Shown piece by piece: positions 56,921 through 63,899 of a stretch of DNA of 64,000 nucleotides (positions within the stretch are counted from its first letter, which is position 1; every line of letters starts with the position of its first letter). Origin of the DNA: a virus; the IMG/VR virus record IMGVR_UViG_3300047318_000482, positions 26,526-90,525 of that record; one strand, written 5' to 3'. The position numbers and the translations under genes are program-made. Below the pieces are notes generated by a model that was not told the origin of the DNA, did no database searches, and saw only the letters and a program-made list of their open reading frames with translations.

Positions 56921-57496
56921 ATGGCCCTTCCCGAACCGCCATCCGCTGATCCGCCCCCGGAAACGCTGCTCCTGTCCGGCAGTACGTGGCGCTACATCCT
57001 CGGCACGCCCCGCCATACCAAGCTGAACGCCTGGCTGACGGCCAACGGGATCGACCCGGCGGATACCCCGGTCGTCACCGACCTGAAGGTCGTACATGCT
57101 CCGGACGGACCCGTCATCGACCACCACGTCCTGCTCCGGAACGCTGCCGGCCACCTCTACTTCGACGCCAGCGCCGGTGAAGCGGCCATGGAACACCGGA
57201 TCACCCCGTGCACCGTCCTCCCTCCCCGCCCCAGGCGATCCGACATCCCCACCCGGGCTCTCCTCCAATGCATTGCCGACCGCACTGCCCTTCGCCGATC
57301 AGTCCCCCTCCTGGACAGTCTGAAGATCCCCAGAGCCTGGGACATCCTCTGCACCATCCACCCGGAGAAAGTCGTCGGCGCAGCATTCGACCGAGAGGAA
57401 GACCGCGGCTACCTGGACTGCGGCGTGAACATCACCTACGCCTTCCTCACCCCCGAAGGCGAAGCCCGACTCGCCGAGCTCGGAGGACAGCCGTGA
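56921..57496 (+). CDS. Hypothetical protein
   Basis: The 191-residue product starts at ATG 56921 with no strong RBS; the upstream GGGGGAACATCCC could include a promoter. It has TWRYILGTPRHTKLNAWL, a VVHAPDGPVIDHHVLLR strand, and RGYLDCGVNITYAFLTPEGEA at the C-terminus. Not recognised. Confidence 0.6.
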   Translation: MALPEPPSADPPPETLLLSGSTWRYILGTPRHTKLNAWLTANGIDPADTPVVTDLKVVHAPDGPVIDHHVLLRNAAGHLYFDASAGEAAMEHRITPCTVLPPRPRRSDIPTRALLQCIADRTALRRSVPLLDSLKIPRAWDILCTIHPEKVVGAAFDREEDRGYLDCGVNITYAFLTPEGEARLAELGGQP

Positions 57497-57500
57497 ACGG

Positions 57501-57827
57501 ATGGATCCCGGCGTGAGTGACGATCCCTGGGTCCCCGACCGCGGCCCCGTCGACGGAAGCCCCCACACCTGCATGTACCAGGCCAACCCCGAACCAGGCT
57601 GCGGCGCCCCCGGCACCTGGCACATCGCCTGGGACGAGGCCCGCCAGTCCATCACCTGCGATCCCCACATGACCGTCGTGCAGCAGCGGTGGTTGTACCT
57701 GGACCGGCACCCGCTCAGCCCCGACTGCGGCATGCCCGGCGCCGTATGGCTCCCCGACCGCTGCCAAGTCCCGGGAGCGGCACAGGAAGTCCTCGAGGCT
57801 GTCGAGCTGCCCACCGCAGTCGCCTGA
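57501..57827 (+). CDS. Hypothetical Cys-containing protein
   Basis: ATG 57501 or, more likely, GTG 57513, whose start overlaps the stop of a seven-codon frame (VNGWIPA, 57493-57516). The 108-residue form has HTCMYQANPEPGCGAPGTWH, CDPHMTVV and CGMPGAVWLPDRCQV, with six Cys in all. The function is not recognised. A tiny coupled frame before the GTG suggests translational control. Confidence 0.6.
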   Translation: MDPGVSDDPWVPDRGPVDGSPHTCMYQANPEPGCGAPGTWHIAWDEARQSITCDPHMTVVQQRWLYLDRHPLSPDCGMPGAVWLPDRCQVPGAAQEVLEAVELPTAVA

Positions 57828-57838
57828 ACCCGCCCCAA

Positions 57839-57861
57839 TTGTCGGTGGGGCGTGCCAGACT
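57839..57861 (+). promoter_or_regulatory. RecA-NDp-type (PafBC) promoter, copy 4
   Basis: TTGTCGGTG, eight bases, then CAGACT. It lies 12 bp after the stop of the preceding gene, with no convincing ORF downstream and two hairpins following. Confidence 0.65.
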
Positions 57862-57867
57862 CCGTGG

Positions 57868-57981
57868 AGCGCTGAGGCCGTGGACGTCCCCCGTGGCGGC
57901 ACCAGCCAGCACGCTCCGGGCCGGGTCAGCGATCCGGCCCGGACACTCTTGTGGCCCGGCTCTCTGGGGAGACCGGGCCAC
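57868..57981 (+). ncRNA. Candidate short structured RNA under a DNA-damage promoter
   Basis: Downstream of copy 4, TCCGGGCCGG/CCGGCCCGGA (57915-57924 with 57934-57943) forms a 10-bp stem, and GTGGCCCGG/CCGGGCCAC (57951-57959 with 57973-57981) a second. The only ORF (GTG 57880) runs through both hairpins and into the antisense of the next operon, so a short RNA of about 75-115 nt is the simpler reading. Confidence 0.4.
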
Positions 57982-57997
57982 AGGCATGCGGTGGCAC

Positions 57998-58037
57998 AAA
58001 AAAAGGGGGCCCGCCGCTCCGAAGAACGACGGGCCCC
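57998..58037 (-). terminator. Classical terminator of the leftward accessory operon
   Basis: On the minus strand GGGGCCCGTCG and CGGCGGGCCCC (58027-58037 with 58005-58016) form a near-perfect stem with a 10-base loop followed by TTTTTTT (57998-58004). Confidence 0.9.
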
Positions 58038-58076
58038 ACTTCCGGGCGCCCCCCATGTGGACGATCACCGTACGCC

Positions 58077-58727
58077 TCAATGCCGGTACGGCGGAAGTAC
58101 CTGATCCACCCGCCGGGCCAGCTCCCGCTTCGCCGCCCGGTTCCGGCCCGTCGGCGCCGCCTTCAGCACCGGGACCAGCGTCTCGGCCGCCAGGACGTGC
58201 ACCGGGCCCGACCGGCCCGCCACCCCCACCTGAAGCCGGCCACCCGCCACCGTCGAGCCGTGGATGACGAGGACCGGCCATACCGCGCCCTCCGGCAGCC
58301 CCAGCAGGCGGGCCACTGTCCCCGCGTACCGGGCGACCTTCTCCGCCTCCCCATGCCGGTCCTCCGACTCGCAGTACAACCGCCCCGACACCACCTGGGT
58401 CGGCCACGACCGCCGCCACGCCTTCGTGTCGAACAGGACGACGTTCTCTCCGTCCGGGGACACCCCCACATGGTCCGCGTTCGCGCGCCCGTGCCCAGGT
58501 AATCGCCGGTCGTGCAGGATCCGCCACCCCCGCCAGCGCAGCCCGCGCAGCAGCCGGGCCGTGTCCCGTTCCGCGGCCGCGCCACGCTCCCAGCGGGCCG
58601 CCACAGCGTCCGCGCGCACCGCGTCCGGGTTCATCCCCGCCCACGCGCTGACACGCCGCCACACACCCCGCCGGGCCCGCGCACGGATCGCCGCAGCCTC
58701 CCGCGCCGCCGACCTGCCCGCGCTCAC
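58077..58727 (-). CDS. NERD-domain nuclease-like protein
   Basis: The start is GTG 58727, overlapping the preceding stop (GTGA) behind GGAGGCG; 216 residues. The N-terminus is Arg/Ala-rich, followed by the nuclease-related NERD core (about 48-140): ERGAAAERDTARLLRGL, then DRRLPGHGRANADHVGVSPDG and VVLFDTKAW, the last being the acidic-lysine strand of the restriction-endonuclease-like fold. NERD proteins are thought to bind or cut nucleic acid; the role here is unknown. Confidence 0.8.
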   Translation of the reverse strand: MSAGRSAAREAAAIRARARRGVWRRVSAWAGMNPDAVRADAVAARWERGAAAERDTARLLRGLRWRGWRILHDRRLPGHGRANADHVGVSPDGENVVLFDTKAWRRSWPTQVVSGRLYCESEDRHGEAEKVARYAGTVARLLGLPEGAVWPVLVIHGSTVAGGRLQVGVAGRSGPVHVLAAETLVPVLKAAPTGRNRAAKRELARRVDQVLPPYRH

Positions 58728-59218
58728 CGGGACGCCTCCCGCCACCAGCGCAGCCCTTCCGGCTCCTCACGCTCGAGGTCCCCGTCACACGTGGCCAGGT
58801 ACCGGGAGTAGGCGGCCACACGGTCCGCGGCGTACTCCCGCTGCGGCGTCGTCATCTTCTTCGTCGTCCACCACCAGTTGCCCTCGAGCCAGACCGTGTG
58901 CCAGGCCCCGTTCTCCGGTGTGTCCCCGGCCTCGTCGCTGGCCTCAGAATCGTGCGCAAGGATCAGCTCGTACTTCGGCTGCCACTTCAGGCAGGCCGCG
59001 CACGTCACCTCCGTGCCCTCCGGCAGCGGACCCTGCTGCATCGACTCTCCGCAGATCCCCGGCCCGGTCGCCCACGCCTCGAACGTGGGCAGCCACGTGT
59101 ACAGGGCGAGGTGCACGCCGTCCGGGTCGTCGGAGATGACCGTGGCGCGCACCGGGCGCAGGTAGCGGCGGGACCGGTCCAGGCCCTGCTCGTCTCCGAG
59201 ATGCACGTCGACGCTCAC
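58724..59218 (-). CDS. Hypothetical protein
   Basis: The start is GTG 59218 behind GGAGGAGAGCCG; 164 residues. It has VRATVISDDPDGVHLALYTW, a VTCAACLKW knuckle and a Trp-rich LEGNWWWTTKKMT stretch. Not recognised. It is coupled to both neighbours (GTGA). Confidence 0.65.
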   Translation of the reverse strand: MSVDVHLGDEQGLDRSRRYLRPVRATVISDDPDGVHLALYTWLPTFEAWATGPGICGESMQQGPLPEGTEVTCAACLKWQPKYELILAHDSEASDEAGDTPENGAWHTVWLEGNWWWTTKKMTTPQREYAADRVAAYSRYLATCDGDLEREEPEGLRWWREASR

Positions 59219-59352
59219 CGGCTCTCCTCCAGTTCCTCGACTCGGGCGTCCGTCTCCAGGAGAGACGGCAGGCGAGCTGCGGCGCGCCGGCAGAGGATGC
59301 CGAACCGCACCACGGCGGCGACAGCTACGACAGCAAGGAAGATCCACAGCAT
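59215..59352 (-). CDS. 45-aa single-span membrane peptide
   Basis: ATG 59352 follows GAAGGAGCAGCAC. MLWIFLAVVAVAAVVRFGIL is a membrane helix at the N-terminus, followed by an Arg/Ala stretch and an acidic end. The stop overlaps the next start. Function unknown. Confidence 0.6.
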   Translation of the reverse strand: MLWIFLAVVAVAAVVRFGILCRRAAARLPSLLETDARVEELEESR

Positions 59353-59417
59353 GTGCTGCTCCTTCAGTGGGGTGGCCCATCCGGGCGGTGATCGGCGTTG
59401 CCCGCCGACGACGATGT

Positions 59418-59789
59418 CTAAGATGTCCAGTTTCTCGCGGGCCGTTCGGCCCGATCAGCAGACCGGCGAGGCGTCAGACCACCCCGCTCGTCCACGTACT
59501 GGCCTCGAGGAGCCCGCAGCTCCACCTCGTCCGGGCGGATCAGACCGCGAACCAGCGCGATGGCCACCGCGTTCGCCCGGTCCCTCGCCCCCAGACGCCG
59601 GTAGATCTCCCGCCAGTAGTCGTTCACCGTGTGCGGGCTGAGGAACAACGCCTCAGCAATCTCCGGCGTGCTGTGCCCGTTCGCTGCGAGCCGCAGGAGC
59701 TGCAGGTGCTGGGGGAAGAGGTGGAGCGCTGACGGGACGGGCCCGCCACCCGAAGGCGACGGACCCACCTGCTGCACGGGGGCGGTCAC
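59418..59789 (-). CDS. Small LuxR-type helix-turn-helix protein
   Basis: The start is GTG 59789 (GTGA overlap); 123 residues. HLQLLRLAANGHSTPEIAEALFLSPHTVNDYWREIYRRLGARD, spread over about residues 33-75, is a clear LuxR/GerE DNA-binding domain, with no sensor domain attached. It may regulate the operon or act as an antirepressor. It is transcribed with the accessory genes of unknown function. Confidence 0.78.
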   Translation of the reverse strand: MTAPVQQVGPSPSGGGPVPSALHLFPQHLQLLRLAANGHSTPEIAEALFLSPHTVNDYWREIYRRLGARDRANAVAIALVRGLIRPDEVELRAPRGQYVDERGGLTPRRSADRAERPARNWTS

Positions 59790-60298
59790 AGGTGGCCGCC
59801 GTGGGTGCCGTAGCCGTCGAGCAGCTCGTGCAGCCACTTGTACTCGTGGCTGGTCGCCCAGTCCCGCACGCTCTTCACCTGCTCCCGCAGCTTGGCAACT
59901 TCCTTGTCCTGGCGCTCCCTCTCCCAGGCCTCCGTGTTGGTCTTGGACTCCTCGGCCATCTGCTGGCCGTCGTCAACCCACTGCTGGAGTTCGGACAGAT
60001 CCTTGGCGACGTTCCGCTCGAGCCAGTCCGTGTGCTCCTCCGGGTCCGGGCCCTCCTCGAACGGCCCCTGGAACCAGTCGGTGACCTCCTGCGCCCGATC
60101 CGGGGCGACCTCGCCCAGGGCGTGCAGGGCGCGGGCGAACCCGGCGGCCATCGAGCCGGCGACGGCCTGCCAGCCCATGGCGGCCGGGTGCTTGGGGAGC
60201 GGGGAGACGCAGGTACGGGTGTGAAGTTCACCGAGGTCGTGAAGGAGTTGCTCGGTGGTCTGCGGCGTCTCGGTGACGGTTTCGGGTGTGGCGGTCAT
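59786..60298 (-). CDS. Hypothetical helical protein
   Basis: The 170-residue product starts at ATG 60298 behind GAGGAGG. Helices with FARALHALGEVAPDRAQEVTDWFQ and a coiled coil with ERERQDKEVAKLREQVKS, and a His/Trp-rich end. Function is unknown. Confidence 0.65.
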   Translation of the reverse strand: MTATPETVTETPQTTEQLLHDLGELHTRTCVSPLPKHPAAMGWQAVAGSMAAGFARALHALGEVAPDRAQEVTDWFQGPFEEGPDPEEHTDWLERNVAKDLSELQQWVDDGQQMAEESKTNTEAWERERQDKEVAKLREQVKSVRDWATSHEYKWLHELLDGYGTHGGHL

Positions 60299-60312
60299 GC
60301 GGTGGTACCTCC

Positions 60313-60867
60313 TCATGCGGTCGGCAGGTAGAAGACGTGCACGGCCTGGTCGTCGCCCTCGGCCGCGGGATTCATGAACCAGGTGGACTCGGCGTCCTCG
60401 GGCTGCCACTCGAAGACCACCCACTGGGCAGTCATGTCCTCGCGGTCGAAGTAGTCCGGGTCGAAGCCGAGCGTCGGTCCGTACCCGATGGCCGCCGCGT
60501 AGGCGGTCTCCTTGTCGTCGGTGATGACGACCAAGTCCTCCCCGTCCTCACCGATCGCGAGGACCAGGACGCCGGCATGCTCGTAGAAGCCGTTCATGTC
60601 GTTCGCAACGGGGGTGAACGGGCCCAGCGGCAGGTCAGGCACGGGGACGACCTCGTCCAGGTACGTCAGGCCCTCGTAGTTGGGGCGGACGTGCAGACTG
60701 CGGCGGGCCCCGTCAAGGCGGATCAGAAGCCAGGCGATGGACTCGCCAGGGTCGATGCCGGTGATGATTCCTTGGGCTTGGGGCCCGAAGGGGAGGTCGC
60801 CGTAGCGTGTGTACGACACTCGCCTGCCAGCGTGGGCCTTCGGGTATGCGGTCTGGGTGGTCGTCAT
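60313..60867 (-). CDS. Hypothetical protein
   Basis: The 184-residue product starts at ATG 60867 behind AAGGACACC. N-terminal basic stretch, then VSYTRYGDLPFGPQAQGIITG and an acidic beta-rich part with LVLAIGEDGEDLVVITDDK and FDREDMTAQWVVFEWQPED. It might be a beta-barrel or a Tudor/KOW-like protein; no firm match. Confidence 0.6.
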   Translation of the reverse strand: MTTTQTAYPKAHAGRRVSYTRYGDLPFGPQAQGIITGIDPGESIAWLLIRLDGARRSLHVRPNYEGLTYLDEVVPVPDLPLGPFTPVANDMNGFYEHAGVLVLAIGEDGEDLVVITDDKETAYAAAIGYGPTLGFDPDYFDREDMTAQWVVFEWQPEDAESTWFMNPAAEGDDQAVHVFYLPTA

Positions 60868-60962
60868 GCGGGGTGGTGTCCTTTCGTGAGGGCGGTGAGG
60901 TGGTGGAGGGCGCGGCCGCCGAGCTGCCAGACAGCCAGCGGCCACAACAGGAACGCGGTCAC
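60864..60962 (-). CDS. 32-aa peptide with hydrophobic N-terminus
   Basis: GTG 60962 overlaps the preceding stop (GTGA) and the stop overlaps the next start (ATGA). TAFLLWPLAVWQLGGRALH is a short hydrophobic helix; it may be a membrane peptide. Coupling at both ends supports translation. Confidence 0.5.
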   Translation of the reverse strand: MTAFLLWPLAVWQLGGRALHHLTALTKGHHPA

Positions 60963-61150
60963 CGATCTCGGTCCGCGTCGAAAACCGATCGGGAAGCGCG
61001 CAGGATCTCCAGCAGGCGCCGGCTCACGTCCCAGCCGAAGCCGTCCTCTCCCCGCTCCAGGTCCTCCAGGAGTTCCGGGATTTCAGACGCTTCGATCTCG
61101 ATGTGGATGCGGTGCTCGCCGACTCGGCGGTTGATGTAGATGCGGTCCAC
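60959..61150 (-). CDS. 63-aa protein
   Basis: GTG 61150 follows GAGGAGGC. VDRIYINRRVGEHRIHIEIEAS is a strand-rich part, followed by a helix with EIPELLEDLERGEDG and an Arg-rich end. Not recognised. Confidence 0.6.
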   Translation of the reverse strand: MDRIYINRRVGEHRIHIEIEASEIPELLEDLERGEDGFGWDVSRRLLEILRASRSVFDADRDR

Positions 61151-61161
61151 GAATTGCCTCC

Positions 61162-62583
61162 TCAGGCGGCTTCGTCGGTGGCGGGTTGCCCGGACCGGCA
61201 CGCGTACGGGGAGCAGCCGTCCGGGTCGCCTTCATCGGCGAGCTGGAGACGGGCCGCGTACACCTGGTCGTGGACGGTGCTGGCCTTCCACTCCCGGGCT
61301 TGCCGGGCATCGATCGGCGCTTCGTCCAGAGGCAGGCACGAGGCGTGCAGGAATCGCTGGTGGTTCATGCCGGCGCCGTTGCGGTACTCCTTGTCGAACG
61401 CCACGACTTCCGCCCACGCCTTCGGGTCGGTGTCGCGCAGGCGCCGCCATTCGGCGTTGTTCTTGAACGGGCAGCCCAGGCATGCAGATTTGGCGACGTC
61501 TCCCCAGCCCTTGGCCGTCAGGTAGTCGATGCACTGCTGCCGGGACATTTCCAGCTCGAGCAGCGGATACCGGGACTTGGAGTAGCGGGTGTCGCCGCGG
61601 TTGGAGACACGCCCGATCTCGTCGGTGGAGAACCCGATCCACTGCTCCGCCCACACGCCGGCCGGGGGCTGCCCGACCCGACTTATCGTGCCGGTGCCCT
61701 CACAGACCGAGCATTCGCCGACCACGGTCTCGCCGCGCTTGGCCCGCCACGGTGCGACACGCTCACCCTCGCCCTGGCAGTACCGGCACAGCTTCTCCTC
61801 GCCGACAGCACCGCCAAGGAGGAGACGCACCTGCTCCAGGATCGGCTGGAGCTTGTAGGTCTGGGTGCACTTGCGGTTGAGCATCCCGTAGTCGCGACGG
61901 ATCTCCGTATGCGAGGCGACCGCCACCAGCCCCATGGAACGGCAGCCGTCATGCGGCTCCGGCAGCCGGCCCAGGCCTGCGCGGCGCAGCGCCGCGGCGA
62001 CCTGAGCTGAGGCGAGGATGTCGTCAGGACCGTAGCCGTCTTCCCTCTCCTCCCCAATGCGGGTGAGGTCGTCGAGGGCCTCGAGCGTTGCTCGTCCCGG
62101 AACCATGATGACGGAGTCGAACAGGCCTCCCATGTCGCCCGCATCGAAGGCCAGCGTGGCTACATCGAAGAGGGAGAGCAGTTCGTCGTCTCCGTCAGAG
62201 GCCTTCTTGACCTGCCGGAGCTTCCGCCATCCGCACGCCTCGTCCGGGCAGAGCCCCCATTTGTCGACGATCTCCACCTCGTACGGCTTGGAGGCGGTGA
62301 AGCCGGGGATGCCGCGCATCTTGTCCGGGTTGAGGACGTCGTCCTGGATCACCCCGTTGTTGACGCGGTACAGGGGGATGCCGAGCGGCTTGAAGATCTC
62401 CTCTTCTACACGGTCCAACATCGCGTAGACGGCGGCCGGCTCCCACCCGGTGTCGGAGAAGATCGCCGCATCAGGCTTCTCCAACTTCCCCTCCTGGATC
62501 AGAAGGGCCTGCGTGACGGACTGGACGCCCGCCCCGAATGACATCAGCTTCAGGGCCGGCTTTTCTGCGGGTGGGGTAGCCAT
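61162..62583 (-). CDS. PAPS-reductase-like PP-loop enzyme with zinc-finger insertion
   Basis: The 473-residue product starts at ATG 62583 behind AAGGAGTG. The PP-loop MSFGAGVQSVTQ (14-25) and IFSDTGWEP (41-49) place it in the adenine nucleotide alpha-hydrolase/PAPS reductase family. Residues 266-298 hold two CxxCxGxG-type knuckles (CRYCQGEG and CSVCEGTG), as in DnaJ zinc fingers. C239, C351, C368 and C371 (KSACLGCPFK) could bind a metal or iron-sulfur cluster. Related phage enzymes are of unknown function; sulfur transfer to DNA, RNA or a nucleotide is the family theme. Confidence 0.8.
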   Translation of the reverse strand: MATPPAEKPALKLMSFGAGVQSVTQALLIQEGKLEKPDAAIFSDTGWEPAAVYAMLDRVEEEIFKPLGIPLYRVNNGVIQDDVLNPDKMRGIPGFTASKPYEVEIVDKWGLCPDEACGWRKLRQVKKASDGDDELLSLFDVATLAFDAGDMGGLFDSVIMVPGRATLEALDDLTRIGEEREDGYGPDDILASAQVAAALRRAGLGRLPEPHDGCRSMGLVAVASHTEIRRDYGMLNRKCTQTYKLQPILEQVRLLLGGAVGEEKLCRYCQGEGERVAPWRAKRGETVVGECSVCEGTGTISRVGQPPAGVWAEQWIGFSTDEIGRVSNRGDTRYSKSRYPLLELEMSRQQCIDYLTAKGWGDVAKSACLGCPFKNNAEWRRLRDTDPKAWAEVVAFDKEYRNGAGMNHQRFLHASCLPLDEAPIDARQAREWKASTVHDQVYAARLQLADEGDPDGCSPYACRSGQPATDEAA

Positions 62584-62591
62584 GACACTCC

Positions 62592-62789
62592 TTAGCGGGA
62601 TTCGGCGACGCGTCCGGCGACGGCCAGGAGGCGGGTGACAGTGGATTCGTCGATGCACAGCGCGCCAGCGATCTGGGCGGGGGTGCGGCCGTCGTTGGCG
62701 AGGCCTGCCGCCATCGCAGCCCACGCAGTCGCACGGTCAGCGGGCTGCACATACTCGGAACCGAGGCTGTCGCTCGGGATTGCGTTCAC
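62592..62789 (-). CDS. 65-aa HTH-like protein
   Basis: The start is GTG 62789. AAMAAGLANDGRTPAQIAGALCIDESTVTRLLAVAG has the spacing of a helix-turn-helix. It is the first gene after the 62811-63695 gene and 9 bp before the PP-loop gene. Perhaps an autoregulator of this operon. Confidence 0.6.
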   Translation of the reverse strand: MNAIPSDSLGSEYVQPADRATAWAAMAAGLANDGRTPAQIAGALCIDESTVTRLLAVAGRVAESR

Positions 62790-62810
62790 GGCAGGCGTCC
62801 TCTCGAAGGG

Positions 62811-63695
62811 TCAGCGGCTGTACTGCTCGGAGCCGTGGTTGACGTGGCCGGTCCCGCCGCAGGCGTTGCAGGCGGCCACGGAGGCGTTGCGGACAATGGA
62901 CAGCCAGAACTCGGTCTGCTGCTCCCACGCCTGCACCGCGGTCTCGTAGTTGTCGCCGGCCACGTCCGCAGGGACGGGAAGGTTGAGGCGGCGTTCGACC
63001 GTCACGGGCACGTTCCGCCCCGACTTGAGCGTCTTGCCTGTCTGACGGCTGATGTCGCGCTGCCAACTGGTCTGCGGCTGCTCGAAAGGGACCCGGATCA
63101 CGACGTGGAGCCCGGTGTAGTTCTCGTACTTGTCGAAGCAGTACTTCACCCGCGGCATCGCCGAGATCAGCTTGTGCAGGTGTTCGCGCAGGCCCGGGAT
63201 ACGGCCCGGGAACAGATGCCGGTACTCGGGGCGTCCGGCCAGCATCTGCGGCAGGTTGGCCACCCACTTCAGCTCATCCGGGCCGGGCGGCTCACGGCCC
63301 TCCAGCATCGTGACCGGGCCCTCGTACACGTGCTCAAGGGCCGGTACGTCTTCCTGGACGCTGGTGTACAGCTCCCACAACGTTTCGCTTTCCCGGTCGC
63401 TGCGCTCCTGCCATTGGGTGAGGCTGAGGGTGGCCGGGTAGCGCACGGACTCGGTGTCCGGGTCGTTGAGCCGGTATCCGACGGTCCGTGGGGAAGGCTG
63501 CGCGGTCGCGGTGAACGTGGTGGATTCACGGTCGGTGGCCCACCAGCTGCTGTGGAGGGCTTCCATGGGCTGGCCGTCGGCGTACACGCCCGTGACCTTC
63601 GCCCTGGAGGAGAAGCCGGGTGTCCCGAACTCGTCGGGTGTGGGCAGGTGGTAGAGGTAGCGGCCGTCGGGGTGGCGAAGCGCGTACACGGTCAC
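62811..63695 (-). CDS. Hypothetical protein, possible DNA- or sulfur-enzyme partner
   Basis: The start is GTG 63695, behind AAAGGC; the extension to 63743 has no RBS. The 294-residue product has a beta-rich N-terminus (VYALRHPDGRYLYHLPTPDEFG), a middle PRVKYCFDKYENYTGLHVVIRVPFEQP, and CNACGGTGHVNHG at the C-terminus, a single CxxCxGxG knuckle similar to the insertion in the PP-loop enzyme encoded downstream. It is the first gene seen of the leftward accessory operon. Function unknown. Confidence 0.65.
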   Translation of the reverse strand: MTVYALRHPDGRYLYHLPTPDEFGTPGFSSRAKVTGVYADGQPMEALHSSWWATDRESTTFTATAQPSPRTVGYRLNDPDTESVRYPATLSLTQWQERSDRESETLWELYTSVQEDVPALEHVYEGPVTMLEGREPPGPDELKWVANLPQMLAGRPEYRHLFPGRIPGLREHLHKLISAMPRVKYCFDKYENYTGLHVVIRVPFEQPQTSWQRDISRQTGKTLKSGRNVPVTVERRLNLPVPADVAGDNYETAVQAWEQQTEFWLSIVRNASVAACNACGGTGHVNHGSEQYSR

Positions 63696-63793
63696 AGGTA
63701 GTGCCTTTCGGGCGGGTGGTGAACAAGGGGAAGGGCCGCCCACCGCGGGCTGCGATGTCTGGGTGGGCGGCCCGTACGTGGTGGGGGGAAATG

Positions 63794-63893
63794 GGGTCCC
63801 GCCCCGGGGTTGGGGGCGTGGGGCGGGACCCGGGTGGCCTCCGGGGGGGGGCGGAGGCCAGGGGAGGGGCCTCCCGAGGGGGGTGGGAGGCCC
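63794..63893 (-). terminator. Cluster of three GC-rich hairpins
   Basis: Stems at 63794-63805/63820-63831 (12 bp, perfect), 63835-63842/63853-63860 (8 bp) and 63867-63875/63885-63893 (9 bp, perfect). They follow the stop of the gene that enters from the right edge (63902) and precede the next operon. The rest of the gap (63696-63793) shows no gene. Confidence 0.6.
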
Positions 63894-63899
63894 GAGGGT

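Noticed and set aside
57880-58104. 74-codon ORF after the fourth damage promoter
   Set aside because: It reads through two hairpins and the minus-strand terminator into the antisense of the NERD gene, with a weak RBS. A short RNA is more likely.
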